From a virus, in IMG/VR virus record IMGVR_UViG_3300035181_001051, positions 1-32,846 of that record: a stretch of 32,846 nt of DNA; one strand, given 5' to 3'. The notes below the pieces were generated by a model. The model did no database searches. It was not told the DNA's origin and saw only the letters and a program-made list of their open reading frames with translations. The position numbers were made by a program, and so were the translations under genes. This document shows, piece after piece, positions 7,453-14,828 of this stretch. The stretch's first letter is position 1. Each line of letters opens with the position of its first letter.

Positions 7453-7474
7453 TCTAACAACTTAGGGGTTTTTG

Positions 7475-8047
7475 ATGCGATATACATACGACTTGATGGA
7501 AATAGGTAGTGAGAGGCGTCTAGAAAGCACCAGCAGGCTTTCTGATATAATTGGTAAAATTTCTAAAGGCTCTTGTGGGAATCGAACAATAAGAGTCACG
7601 GATCATTTGAAAGCAAATTCTATAAACTTTCTTAATACATTCGAGCAAGCTGAAGAATGGGAAGATAGCTTAGCAAGAGCTTCGCAGTGGGCTAGTAAGG
7701 GCGACCGTGAACGCACTAAAAAGGCTGTAGAGGCACTTAATCTAACACCCCAAGAGCAGCCCCTCGGAGTAATTGATAAAGCTGTAGACCCTAGTCACTA
7801 TCAAGGTTATATACTAGACCTGCAGTGGTTAGAAGCAATGCAGTACTTACCACGATTCAGAAATCCTGAGAACTTCAAAGCTGCTGTAGAGCTTCAGATA
7901 CGTAAGTATCTAGATAGAAATGGGGGGAAAGACGGCGAGCTTCAAGAGCTTAGCAAAGGTCTCTGGTATTATAAGTTCTTAGTAGCATATGTTAAGAACG
8001 GCAATAAGCCTATTCGAGTTGCTGATGTAACAGGTATTTTGGGCTAA
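7475..8047 (+). CDS. DUF3310-containing protein (T7 gp1.7-like)
   Basis: The protein is 190 residues from ATG 7475; TAGGGG (7463-7468) precedes it. The C-terminal part from VDPSHYQ (about residue 104) through LEAMQYLP, KYLDRNGGKDGELQ and LWYYKFL matches the DUF3310 pattern. In T7 this fold forms gp1.7, a nucleotide kinase of similar length (196 residues). The N-terminal half is unassigned and helical. It probably works in dNTP supply, consistent with its place between the ssDNA-binding protein and polymerase. Confidence 0.75.
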   Translation: MRYTYDLMEIGSERRLESTSRLSDIIGKISKGSCGNRTIRVTDHLKANSINFLNTFEQAEEWEDSLARASQWASKGDRERTKKAVEALNLTPQEQPLGVIDKAVDPSHYQGYILDLQWLEAMQYLPRFRNPENFKAAVELQIRKYLDRNGGKDGELQELSKGLWYYKFLVAYVKNGNKPIRVADVTGILG

Positions 8048-8053
8048 GACTGA

Positions 8054-8074
8054 AGGGTAAGTGACAGTTACCCT
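8054..8074 (+). terminator. Short intergenic hairpin
   Basis: AGGGTAA (8054-8060) pairs with TTACCCT (8068-8074) over a 7-nt loop. CATTTAAG follows rather than a T run. It could attenuate transcription or protect the 3' end of the DUF3310 message. Confidence 0.45.
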
Positions 8075-8090
8075 CATTTAAGAGGTTTGT

Positions 8091-8315
8091 ATGAATAGAA
8101 TTTGTATTGTAGACATTGAAACATATAATAAAGATTTATCCAGCTACAAGGATTGGTACGTAACAATACTATCTCTTTCAACATGTGAGGAGACTAAATT
8201 TGAGCCTGGAGATCTTGAATGGATTAAAGCGCTTAAATTCTATGATGAAATAAGAACTACTGATGCTTTTACAAAGCGTCTAATAGTTAAAGCGTTAGAG
8301 GTTAATGATGGCTAA
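8091..8315 (+). CDS. 74-residue fragment resembling the N-terminus of the proofreading exonuclease
   Basis: The start ATG follows AGAGG. The protein opens RICIVDIET, matching the exonuclease I motif of the DNA polymerase next door (RYVVDIET). The similarity continues weakly over about 55 residues (W-V, GDLEW against GDFGW, then Leu at like spacing). It ends before the Exo II motif, so it cannot form a complete exonuclease. It looks like a partial duplication of the polymerase N-terminus, kept open and overlapping that gene. A regulatory or decoy role is speculation. Confidence 0.65.
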   Translation: MNRICIVDIETYNKDLSSYKDWYVTILSLSTCEETKFEPGDLEWIKALKFYDEIRTTDAFTKRLIVKALEVNDG

Positions 8316-10248
8316 ACGTTATGTAGTAGACATAGAAACAGATAGTTTATTAGTTGAGTGTACAAGATGCTGGATAGTAGCAGCATATAATATTGACACA
8401 CGTGAGAAACATTATTGGCTAGAAGGAGACTTTGGTTGGAAAAGCTTCTTAGATGGAGCAGATACAATAATTGGGCATAACCTGTTGGGCTTTGACATGC
8501 CAGCTTTAGAGAAACTTTTTGGGTACAAGTTACCAGCTTCTGTTAGTGTGCATGATACACTAATATTCTCTATTGTACTGAACTACAAACGGTTCGACAA
8601 CGGGAGTCACAACTTAGCTACATGGGGCGAATCCTTAGGTTATCCTAAAGGTCACTTCGAAGACTTTTCTCATTACACCGAAGAAATGCTCACCTACTGT
8701 ATTCGAGATATTGAGTTAACAGCTAAGGTCTACGCAGTAGTATTGAAAGAATTCAGAGCGTTAGCTGAAGTAAGCCCTCAAATAAGGCACTATATGCGTG
8801 CTGAACACGCTGTAGCTAGGTGGTGCGCTATGGCAGAACGTACGGGCTGGCCTTTTAATAAGCCTGAAGCTGAACGATTGATGGCTGAGATTGATGAGGT
8901 TATTAGTAAGACACACGACAAGCTTATGCCATTGCTAGGGAGTAAGGCTATACCTATTGATAAGAAGCTTGGAGTAGTTGAAGCTAAAGCTCCTAAGTGG
9001 AATAAGAATGGTTCTTACGCATCTAATACGGCCAGCTGGTTCGACATCGACCCTCTTACAGGGCAAGATGAAGACCGATTGATTGAGGGTGAATATTGTA
9101 GAGTAGCATTCGCTGATCTTGATGTGAATAGTGTGAATGATGTCAAGATATTCCTATATCGAAACGGGTGGCAACCTACAACTTTCAATTCAAAGAAAGA
9201 CCCTCTAACTGGGAGAAAAGTTAAAACTTCAGCCAAGATAACAGAAGACAGCTTAGAATGTATGGGAGGAAATGGTCAAGTTTATTGCGAATTCCTAACT
9301 AATAAATCTAGATATTCTATTATTAAAGGCTGGGTAGAAGCTTGTAAACCAGACGGAACTATCCATGGCGGTTGTTTTACTATCGGTACGCCTAGTATGA
9401 GAGCTAGGCATTCGTTAATTGTTAACGTACCAGCAGCTGATAGTGTTTGGGGGCCAGAGATAAGGCGTTTGTTTATTAGTAAACCTGGTTGGAAAATGAT
9501 AGGTTGTGATAGTGCTGGTAATCAAGCTCGAGGTCTAGCACATTACTTGAAATCTCCAGAGTATACTAATCTTCTACTGAATGGCGATATACATAGCTAT
9601 AATGCAGCTGCTTTGAATTCTGTGCTAAGAAGTATGGGGATTGATTGGGATGACTACTTAGTGGCGCAAGGTGTTACAGCAGACGCAGACCACACACTAG
9701 CCCAGAATGTAGCCAAACGCAAGCGAGGCAATGCCAAACGCGTGCTGTATGCCTTCCTCTTCGGCGCAGGCGGCGACACGTTGTGGAGTTACATATTTGG
9801 TGCCCCGAATAAAACATTAGGGGATAAGCTCAAAAAAGGATTCTTAAAATCTACTCCAGGGTTTAAAGAGTTAATGTCTAAGTTAGAAAATATTTATGGG
9901 AAGACTAAACAGTACGGGAGTGGTCATGGGTATATCCCTGGAATCGCTGGTAACAGGATTTACTGTGATAGTTTTCACAAGCTTCTTGTGTATCTCCTAC
10001 AGGCATGTGAGAAAGCTACTTGCAGCGCAGCTTTAATGTTAACAATGGAACGTCTCGAGGCTGCTGGAATTCCATATCAGCCATGTATAATGATGCATGA
10101 TGAGGAGGATTTCTTAGTACCTGAAGAGTTCGCAGAGCAAGCTGCAGCAATAGGTAAACAAGCATTTATTGATGGGCCGAAACTATTTGGAGTAGAAATT
10201 ATGGATGGTGAGGCGAAGATTGGCGATAACTGGTATGAAGTTCATTAA
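8308..10248 (+). CDS. Family A DNA polymerase with 3'-5' exonuclease (T7 gp5-like)
   Basis: The protein is 646 residues from ATG 8308 (GAGG at 8298-8301; ATG 8305 is also possible). T7 gp5 has 704. Proofreading motifs are intact: DIE (Asp8, Glu10), HNLLGFD (Asp63), YCIRD (Asp134). Polymerase motif A is CDSAGNQAR (Asp401), motif B RGNAKRVLYAFLFGAG (Arg473, Lys477, Tyr481), motif C MHDEED (Asp598, Glu599). The stretch at about residues 215-290, between the thumb halves, corresponds to the thioredoxin-binding region of T7 and is a little shorter. The motif A position that is Glu480 in T7 is Gln406 here. It is the replicative polymerase. Confidence 0.97.
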   Translation: MAKRYVVDIETDSLLVECTRCWIVAAYNIDTREKHYWLEGDFGWKSFLDGADTIIGHNLLGFDMPALEKLFGYKLPASVSVHDTLIFSIVLNYKRFDNGSHNLATWGESLGYPKGHFEDFSHYTEEMLTYCIRDIELTAKVYAVVLKEFRALAEVSPQIRHYMRAEHAVARWCAMAERTGWPFNKPEAERLMAEIDEVISKTHDKLMPLLGSKAIPIDKKLGVVEAKAPKWNKNGSYASNTASWFDIDPLTGQDEDRLIEGEYCRVAFADLDVNSVNDVKIFLYRNGWQPTTFNSKKDPLTGRKVKTSAKITEDSLECMGGNGQVYCEFLTNKSRYSIIKGWVEACKPDGTIHGGCFTIGTPSMRARHSLIVNVPAADSVWGPEIRRLFISKPGWKMIGCDSAGNQARGLAHYLKSPEYTNLLLNGDIHSYNAAALNSVLRSMGIDWDDYLVAQGVTADADHTLAQNVAKRKRGNAKRVLYAFLFGAGGDTLWSYIFGAPNKTLGDKLKKGFLKSTPGFKELMSKLENIYGKTKQYGSGHGYIPGIAGNRIYCDSFHKLLVYLLQACEKATCSAALMLTMERLEAAGIPYQPCIMMHDEEDFLVPEEFAEQAAAIGKQAFIDGPKLFGVEIMDGEAKIGDNWYEVH

Positions 10249-10258
10249 AGGATATTAA

Positions 10259-10693
10259 ATGGCTTTAGATAATTGGGGTATTATACGCCCAGAAGACTTG
10301 AATATAACGCAGTACTCATCAGACCCTAAGAGAGGGCAGCATGTACATTCCGACAAAAAAGGCGTGACTATTCTTCATATCCCCTCAAAGATTGAAGTTT
10401 CTTCAGATGTGGGAAGAAGCCATTACGCTAACCGCGCGATTGCTATGGGACTACTTTATGATGCTTTGGTTGATTGGGATGGTAAAGTTGTGCCAAGTGA
10501 AATAGATCTTTTAAAGGAGAAGCTAAAGAACCATATAGTAACAATTAACGATCTCTGTCAAAGAGTTTCAAAAACGCTTGATGAAGGCTGCGCGCAAGTT
10601 GATGATGCCTGGATTTGCGATTATTGCGTTGTAGATTCACAATGTGAGTATGCTCATAAACGATATAGAAATAACCCTAAAGGACTCAAATGA
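10259..10693 (+). CDS. Release-factor (RF-1) domain-like protein with degenerate GGQ
   Basis: The protein is 144 residues, with AAAGGAT before the ATG. Residues 24-70 follow the RF-1 peptidyl-hydrolase domain: RGQHVH, then GVTILHIPSKIEV, then GRSHYANRAIAMGLL (compare GVRxTHIPTG and RSQHKNRxxAM). The essential GGQ is RGQ here (Arg25), so peptidyl-tRNA hydrolysis is doubtful. A C-terminal Cys cluster (C120-x2-C123-x5-C129-x3-H133) looks metal-binding. Single-domain RF-like proteins are known from other phages. It may act on stalled ribosomes or have been repurposed. Confidence 0.7.
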   Translation: MALDNWGIIRPEDLNITQYSSDPKRGQHVHSDKKGVTILHIPSKIEVSSDVGRSHYANRAIAMGLLYDALVDWDGKVVPSEIDLLKEKLKNHIVTINDLCQRVSKTLDEGCAQVDDAWICDYCVVDSQCEYAHKRYRNNPKGLK

Positions 10694-10821
10694 AATATAT
10701 TAAACGTATGTATTACACAATGTTTGCAATCCCTGTTACGTGCTTATTGATTATAGGTATGTTGCTCAAGGATACATGGAATGGTAGCGTAGATAACTTA
10801 TCATATAAATTCTGGGAGTAA
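10690..10821 (+). CDS. 43-residue single-pass membrane protein
   Basis: It starts in an ATGA overlap with the upstream stop. A basic N-terminus (KYIKR) and one hydrophobic helix (about residues 11-25, FAIPVTCLLIIGMLL) are followed by a short polar tail. It has the size of a small holin or inner-membrane effector, but nothing else supports lysis. The next gene starts two bases after its stop. Confidence 0.6.
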   Translation: MKYIKRMYYTMFAIPVTCLLIIGMLLKDTWNGSVDNLSYKFWE

Positions 10822-10823
10822 CT

Positions 10824-11060
10824 ATGAGCGAGATTAAACGGTATACCTTAGACATACGTGGAGGGTGCGCAAGCCTCTGTGAAAAAGGTAGTATATGTAA
10901 ATACGCGGATGTAGTACCGCTAATCCAACGCAAAAAAGAGCTTGAACTCGAGGCTGAACAGCTGCGGGCACGCAACAAAGAGCTTGAGGCTGAGCTTATA
11001 CAATTGCGAAAGCAGCTGCCCACCAGCGTTAAAAACTTATCAACCAGATTTTCAGCTTAA
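10824..11060 (+). CDS. Small Cys-containing coiled-coil phage protein
   Basis: The protein is 78 residues, with GGAG before the start. It opens with EIKRYTLD, has three Cys in a short block (residues 15-25), and ends in a Leu/Glu/Lys/Arg heptad helix (about 38-64). This KRY-loop-coiled-coil layout is common in accessory genes of tailed phages without known role. The 94-residue protein at 11653 has the same layout and may be a paralog. Confidence 0.75.
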   Translation: MSEIKRYTLDIRGGCASLCEKGSICKYADVVPLIQRKKELELEAEQLRARNKELEAELIQLRKQLPTSVKNLSTRFSA

Positions 11061-11072
11061 AGGTTCAAAACA

Positions 11073-11660
11073 ATGGATAATGAGTTTGACTTAGAACGGT
11101 TTAAAGCTGGTGAGCCTGCTTACACGGAAAATTGCGAAGAAGCATATTTTATTGCGTATGACGATAAACTAGCTAATCCTTTGATTGTAAGACGTGGTGA
11201 GCGTTCTTTTGAGTATAGTATGAAAGGCAAATCTGTATTTCACGCCACCAGTGATTTGAAGATGAAACCCATGATAAAGCAGATTGATTGGAATAAGTTG
11301 CCCGTAGATACGTGCATCACTCTTTACACTGGAAGCCGTGTACGATATTTCAGCTCGTTTAGCGATGGTATGATTAATTTTTACAGAGACGGTACGACAT
11401 CGAAGACTACACAGAGTGATTCATCCACATTAAAAATCAGTCCATGCGATATGCAAATTTCCCCAGAACAGCCTTGGAATGTGTGGAATGGCGGCAATTG
11501 CCCTATTCCAGATGGGCTGGAGTTTGAATATATGATTCACGAGGAGCCTGGGCAAGTAATGACCAATAAAGAAATCGCAAGCGCATACTTATGGCAGCCT
11601 CGATTAATTTACGCATACAGGCTAACTGGATGTTTACTAGAAGGGTGGAAACATGCTTGA
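11073..11660 (+). CDS. Unknown phage protein with FKAGEPA start
   Basis: The protein is 195 residues. The opening FDLERFKAGEPAYT is a signature I associate with accessory proteins of many phages, typically followed by small beta-rich domains, and the end (YAYRLTGCLLEGWK) also fits. No enzymatic motif is visible. The start has only AAAGG at longer spacing. It overlaps the next start by eight bases. Confidence 0.75.
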   Translation: MDNEFDLERFKAGEPAYTENCEEAYFIAYDDKLANPLIVRRGERSFEYSMKGKSVFHATSDLKMKPMIKQIDWNKLPVDTCITLYTGSRVRYFSSFSDGMINFYRDGTTSKTTQSDSSTLKISPCDMQISPEQPWNVWNGGNCPIPDGLEFEYMIHEEPGQVMTNKEIASAYLWQPRLIYAYRLTGCLLEGWKHA

Positions 11661-11937
11661 TATTAAGAGATACTATCCATCTGACGTTAGATTACAAGCA
11701 GGTGCAACTCTTGTCGCATTTACAGAACATTCATTTGGGCAGCTCTGTCTACACAAAGAAATAGCTCCAATCATACAGGAGCTTCGGGAAGAGCTAGCAA
11801 TACTCCACGAGAAGGCACCTACAAAGATGCCTGCGGGTTTAATTGAATGGGTGCGTATGCAACGTAATGACATACCTGCTACTGGCGAGGAATTTGCTAA
11901 CGCAATTGAGGTATGGCTTGAGGGTAAAATGAAATGA
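11653..11937 (+). CDS. Unknown helical protein, layout like the 10824 protein
   Basis: The protein is 94 residues, opening with LDIKRYYPSD and carrying a helix EIAPIIQELREELAILHEK, which matches the layout of the protein at 10824. The C-terminal half (MPAGLIEWVRMQ, then NAIEVWLEG) is helical. AGAAGG precedes the ATG. Role unknown. Confidence 0.7.
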   Translation: MLDIKRYYPSDVRLQAGATLVAFTEHSFGQLCLHKEIAPIIQELREELAILHEKAPTKMPAGLIEWVRMQRNDIPATGEEFANAIEVWLEGKMK

Positions 11938-12116
11938 AAATAGGTGAAACTTTTAAGCAGGGTGGAAGGACTTATATGGCTAAGGGGCTTAAAAGTCGTG
12001 ATAAGCCTTGCACTGGTTGCGCATTCAGAAATTGCAGCATAGACTGTAATAAGGCACCTGAATGCGGTGGTATAACCTTTGAAGATGAGGTTATTTATGT
12101 AGAGGTGGAGAAATGA
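11934..12116 (+). CDS. Cys-rich miniprotein, copy 1 of a duplicated gene
   Basis: The protein is 60 residues, starting in an ATGA overlap. MKIGETFKQGGRTYMAKG is a beta-rich start, followed by a five-Cys loop (CTGC, then FRNCSIDC, then PEC) and a closing strand (FEDEVIYVEV). The Cys pattern suggests a metal-binding knuckle. It is clearly homologous to the protein at 12395-12577, and the sequence after the stop codon is also shared. Confidence 0.75.
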   Translation: MKIGETFKQGGRTYMAKGLKSRDKPCTGCAFRNCSIDCNKAPECGGITFEDEVIYVEVEK

Positions 12117-12129
12117 TAGGCGGTTCGTG

Positions 12130-12318
12130 ATGGGTGAATATGCTGTGGAATACACGCTAAAGAATTTCGGTGTTGATATAAGTGCGCCAGAAGCTAAAAC
12201 AAAATGGAAATGGCAGTGCGAAAAATGCGGAAAGAAACTATCATCAAAACTTTCGCTAGATAAACACACAAGAGATAAGCACACGAAACCACAACGTAAA
12301 ATGAAAGGTGATGCATGA
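12130..12318 (+). CDS. C2H2 zinc-finger miniprotein
   Basis: The protein is 62 residues from ATG 12130; an in-frame GTG (12127) is an alternative. Residues 30-51 form CEKCGKKLSSKLSLDKHTRD then KH, a classic C-x2-C-x12-H-x4-H finger with the conserved Leu. The C-terminus is basic. Such a finger would bind DNA or a protein partner, possibly as a transcription regulator. Canonical C2H2 fingers are uncommon in phages. The gene sits between the two copies of the Cys-rich miniprotein. Confidence 0.75.
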   Translation: MGEYAVEYTLKNFGVDISAPEAKTKWKWQCEKCGKKLSSKLSLDKHTRDKHTKPQRKMKGDA

Positions 12319-12404
12319 TAATTAGATTTTTATACTGGCTACAAATTAGCTTACGTAGTATTACGCACTACGGCCTAGGCTATGGGATGATAAGATGCGA
12401 ATAG
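12315..12404 (+). CDS. 29-residue peptide linking two genes
   Basis: The frame starts in an ATGA overlap with the zinc-finger gene stop and ends inside the start of the next gene. The peptide is hydrophobic and aromatic at its N-terminus (MIIRFLYWLQIS). It lacks its own strong ribosome binding site, so it would rely on coupling. It may simply carry ribosomes across the gap. Confidence 0.45.
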   Translation: MIIRFLYWLQISLRSITHYGLGYGMIRCE

Positions 12405-12577
12405 GCGAAACTTTCAAGCAGGAGGGTAGGACTTATGTGGCTAAGGGAATTAAAAGCAGAGGCAAGCCTTGTACTGATTGTGCATTTAGGCGTTACTCTG
12501 TAGGCTGCACTCAGGCTCCTAGGTGTATTGGAATAGCTTTCGAGGATGACGTTATTTATGTCGAGGTGACGAAATGA
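12395..12577 (+). CDS. Cys-rich miniprotein, copy 2 of a duplicated gene
   Basis: The protein is 60 residues and collinear with the protein at 11934, with most positions identical or similar (MRIGETFKQEGRTYVAKG start, FEDDVIYVEV end). It keeps four of the five Cys; the central NCS is RYS here. The copies are separated by about 280 bp carrying the zinc-finger and peptide genes, so the duplication was followed by insertion, or the block was duplicated and eroded. Confidence 0.75.
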   Translation: MRIGETFKQEGRTYVAKGIKSRGKPCTDCAFRRYSVGCTQAPRCIGIAFEDDVIYVEVTK

Positions 12578-12587
12578 GAGGCGGGTC

Positions 12588-12812
12588 GTGATAGGTGATA
12601 GAGAAGAAAAATTAATTGACGGTATACTCCATTATCTGAACGAAAAGGGTGTGTATACACAATATTCACTAGAAGCCTTAGCCTCTGCGCTAACCGCTGA
12701 AAGAAGTATGAATCGCACAATGACTGCGAAGTTGCAGGCTATGAGATTACCTGTCTCACAGATTTTATTCATCGCGAAATCACTTGAGGATAACTTTAAA
12801 TCATGCAGGTGA
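12588..12812 (+). CDS. Unknown 74-residue helical protein
   Basis: It starts with GTG at 12588 behind GAGAGGCGG. The same local sequence precedes the zinc-finger gene, because it belongs to the duplicated block. The protein is helical (EKLIDGILHYLNEKG, LEALASALTAERS). No family is recognised. It overlaps the next gene by ten bases. Confidence 0.65.
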   Translation: MIGDREEKLIDGILHYLNEKGVYTQYSLEALASALTAERSMNRTMTAKLQAMRLPVSQILFIAKSLEDNFKSCR

Positions 12813-12949
12813 TTATTCCAATAGACTGCCGCCAGTGCGTTAATTTCATTTGGCGCAAAAATAGATGCGGGTGTATTTACACTTGTGTAAATGGTAGCCA
12901 GTACAAGCCGAGTAACTTTATTCAAATTTTTATAAAGGAATTGGTATGA
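12803..12949 (+). CDS. 48-residue Cys-rich peptide
   Basis: The frame begins inside the end of the upstream gene and encodes CRQCVNFIW, then RCGCIYTC: five Cys in two clusters within 20 residues, a pattern typical of a zinc ribbon or knuckle. The remainder is a hydrophobic beta-like tail. The ribosome binding site is weak, so expression probably depends on coupling. Confidence 0.55.
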   Translation: MQVIIPIDCRQCVNFIWRKNRCGCIYTCVNGSQYKPSNFIQIFIKELV

Positions 12950-13014
12950 GCTCCAAACCTGGCGGATTCGTATCATAGCCTAAATAATTAAACTTTACTA
13001 CAAAGGACTCGAAG

Positions 13015-13677
13015 ATGTTAATCACAGAAGACTTACTCATAGAAAAACTAGCATGCCCAGAATTAATTAAATGGTTCACCGAATACTTCCAAGAAGGTGG
13101 TGAATACCAGGAAGTGCTAAACAAGCTCTCGGAAACTGATGAGCCTGAGTATGCGGAATGGGCACTGAAGACTTTCGGAAGCATGATTACTATTCTTGAA
13201 GTGGACAAGCTAGAGGGTTCCCATTGCTTCTTTGCGGGTGCTATCAGAGTGGCAGGCTCAATAGATCTTACGGGCTATCTCAAAGCAGGCTTAAGTGTCT
13301 CAGGCAGCGATATTAATGTAGGTGACGATATCACCGTAGGTGATTTTATCAATGCAGGAGGTTATATAAACGTAGGTGGTAATATCGAAGCAGGTAGTGG
13401 TGTAACCGCAGTTGGCGATATAGATGTAGGTGGCGATATTTATGCGGGTGGCTGCATAGCTGCAGGCGGAGATCTTAATGCAGACAATGATATTAATGCA
13501 GGTGGTAACATTACTGCAATTTTGAGTATAAGCGCTGGTTGCAATATTAATACTAGAGGTGGAATCAGGTACGGTAAGAGTGTAAGGGCTGGTTGGAGTA
13601 TCACTGGTGGCGATATTGAGATCTATGGAGATAGCCTACCAAGCCAGGAAATATTCCAAAGCGATATAGCTGTTTAA
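13015..13677 (+). CDS. Hexapeptide-repeat beta-helix protein
   Basis: The protein is 220 residues, with AAAGGA before the ATG. Residues 1-65 form a helical head. Residues 77 to about 202 are roughly 20 hexapeptide units of the form I-x-A/V-G-G/D-x (INVGGN, IDVGGD, IYAGGC, IAAGGD), with one five-residue unit at 95-99. This periodicity predicts a left- or right-handed beta-helix, similar in texture to bactofilin-like polymer-forming proteins. Phage proteins with an acidic helical head and IxAGGxI repeats exist without known role. Self-assembly or surface binding is inferred. Confidence 0.8.
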   Translation: MLITEDLLIEKLACPELIKWFTEYFQEGGEYQEVLNKLSETDEPEYAEWALKTFGSMITILEVDKLEGSHCFFAGAIRVAGSIDLTGYLKAGLSVSGSDINVGDDITVGDFINAGGYINVGGNIEAGSGVTAVGDIDVGGDIYAGGCIAAGGDLNADNDINAGGNITAILSISAGCNINTRGGIRYGKSVRAGWSITGGDIEIYGDSLPSQEIFQSDIAV

Positions 13678-13711
13678 GCAGTACCTAAATAACACTTTAA
13701 CGGAGATTGAA

Positions 13712-13900
13712 ATGCAAAAGAAGATGGTAGACCGTAATCCTATAACAGGAGCTTCATTACGTACAGGGGTAGCGTCAAAGTCCTATCAAGATAATTATGA
13801 TGCAATATTTAATGCAGAACGTCAATGTGAGTCCTCATTGACGGCTAATCCTAACAATTTACTAAAGAAGGAAATAATTAATGACAACAGCGATAATTGA
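13712..13900 (+). CDS. Unknown 62-residue protein upstream of exonuclease
   Basis: The ATG follows CGGAG. The protein is polar, with PITGASLRTGVASKSYQDNY near the N-terminus. It overlaps the exonuclease gene by 20 bases, and the exonuclease ribosome binding site (AAGGA) lies within it. No family is recognised. Confidence 0.7.
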   Translation: MQKKMVDRNPITGASLRTGVASKSYQDNYDAIFNAERQCESSLTANPNNLLKKEIINDNSDN

Positions 13901-14828
13901 CGGAGATGTAGTAGCCTACATGTGTTGTAGAAATCGCATCCCTAAGGTTGATGGAAAGGTTTTAATATTAGAGACACTTCCAGAGTACACTCCAGAAGAG
14001 GATGCAGCATACTTCGAAAGCTCTTGGATACGCTTTAAAGAGATTGTAAAAGAGTTGTGTGAGTTGTGTTTCACAGATAACTACCAAATGGCTGTAAAAG
14101 GGGAGGGCAACTTTCGAGATATAATATATCCTGAGTACAAAGCTAATCGGAGTGCTAACGTACAAAAGAAGAACCCCTTTGTTCCTTTGCTCCGACAAAG
14201 AGCTGTAGACGAGGGATTGGCAGTTCCTGCTGATGGTATGGAAGCTGACGACTACCTGCGTATTTGGCAGCAAGAGCACGTTGCGCAAGGAAAAGACTAC
14301 GTGATATGCTCAATCGATAAAGACTTACGTTGTATGCCTGGGCGTCATTATTTAATGCATCAAAATACTTTCTTAAATGTAACTGAGGAGTACGCGATGC
14401 GCTTTTATTATGAACAACTTCTTAAAGGTGACCCGACAGATAACATTAAAGGTATTCCTCGCGTTGGTGATAAGAAGGCTAAAGATTTATTAGTCGGCTG
14501 TATCACTGAGCTGGATTTTCAGACAACAGTTATCCATGCTTATCAGGCAGCTTTTGAAGAAGCTGATTGGAAACGTGAGCTTCTCCTTACAGGACGTTTG
14601 ATTTATTTATTGAAGACGTTTGACGATGAATTCACATTAGATGGCTGGCCTGAGCTTGAATATCAGAGGCCTGTGGAAGCTGAAGTAAAAGCTAAGAAGA
14701 AGAGGAGTGGTAAGGCAGTTGATGTCGAGGAGGCTTTAATTAAAAATTCAGCTACTAGCGAATTCACAACTTCCGTGAAAGCTGCGCCTACAGTAAAAGC
14801 GAGTGATATAAAATGGCCAACATTATAG
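13881..14828 (+). CDS. 5'-3' exonuclease, FEN family (T7 gp6-like)
   Basis: The protein is 315 residues (T7 gp6 has 300). Metal-binding motifs appear in order: IDGD (Asp7, Asp9), FRDIIYPEYKANR (helical-arch basic residues), MEADD (Glu121, Asp123, Asp124), SIDKDL (Asp146, Asp148), and GDPTDNIKGIPRVGDKKA (Asp184, Asp187, then the helix-3-turn-helix). It should remove RNA primers and degrade host DNA. A Lys-rich linker and a less conserved 60-residue tail follow. The end overlaps the next start by 16 bases. Confidence 0.93.
   Translation: MTTAIIDGDVVAYMCCRNRIPKVDGKVLILETLPEYTPEEDAAYFESSWIRFKEIVKELCELCFTDNYQMAVKGEGNFRDIIYPEYKANRSANVQKKNPFVPLLRQRAVDEGLAVPADGMEADDYLRIWQQEHVAQGKDYVICSIDKDLRCMPGRHYLMHQNTFLNVTEEYAMRFYYEQLLKGDPTDNIKGIPRVGDKKAKDLLVGCITELDFQTTVIHAYQAAFEEADWKRELLLTGRLIYLLKTFDDEFTLDGWPELEYQRPVEAEVKAKKKRSGKAVDVEEALIKNSATSEFTTSVKAAPTVKASDIKWPTL

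Noticed and set aside
7175-7465. Alternative-frame gene inside the ssDNA-binding protein gene
   Set aside because: The frame has no start signal and the overlapping protein is clearly real.
12946-12978. Ten-residue peptide MSSKPGGFVS with AAAGGA upstream
   Set aside because: Too short to support from sequence alone, although the ribosome binding site is acceptable.
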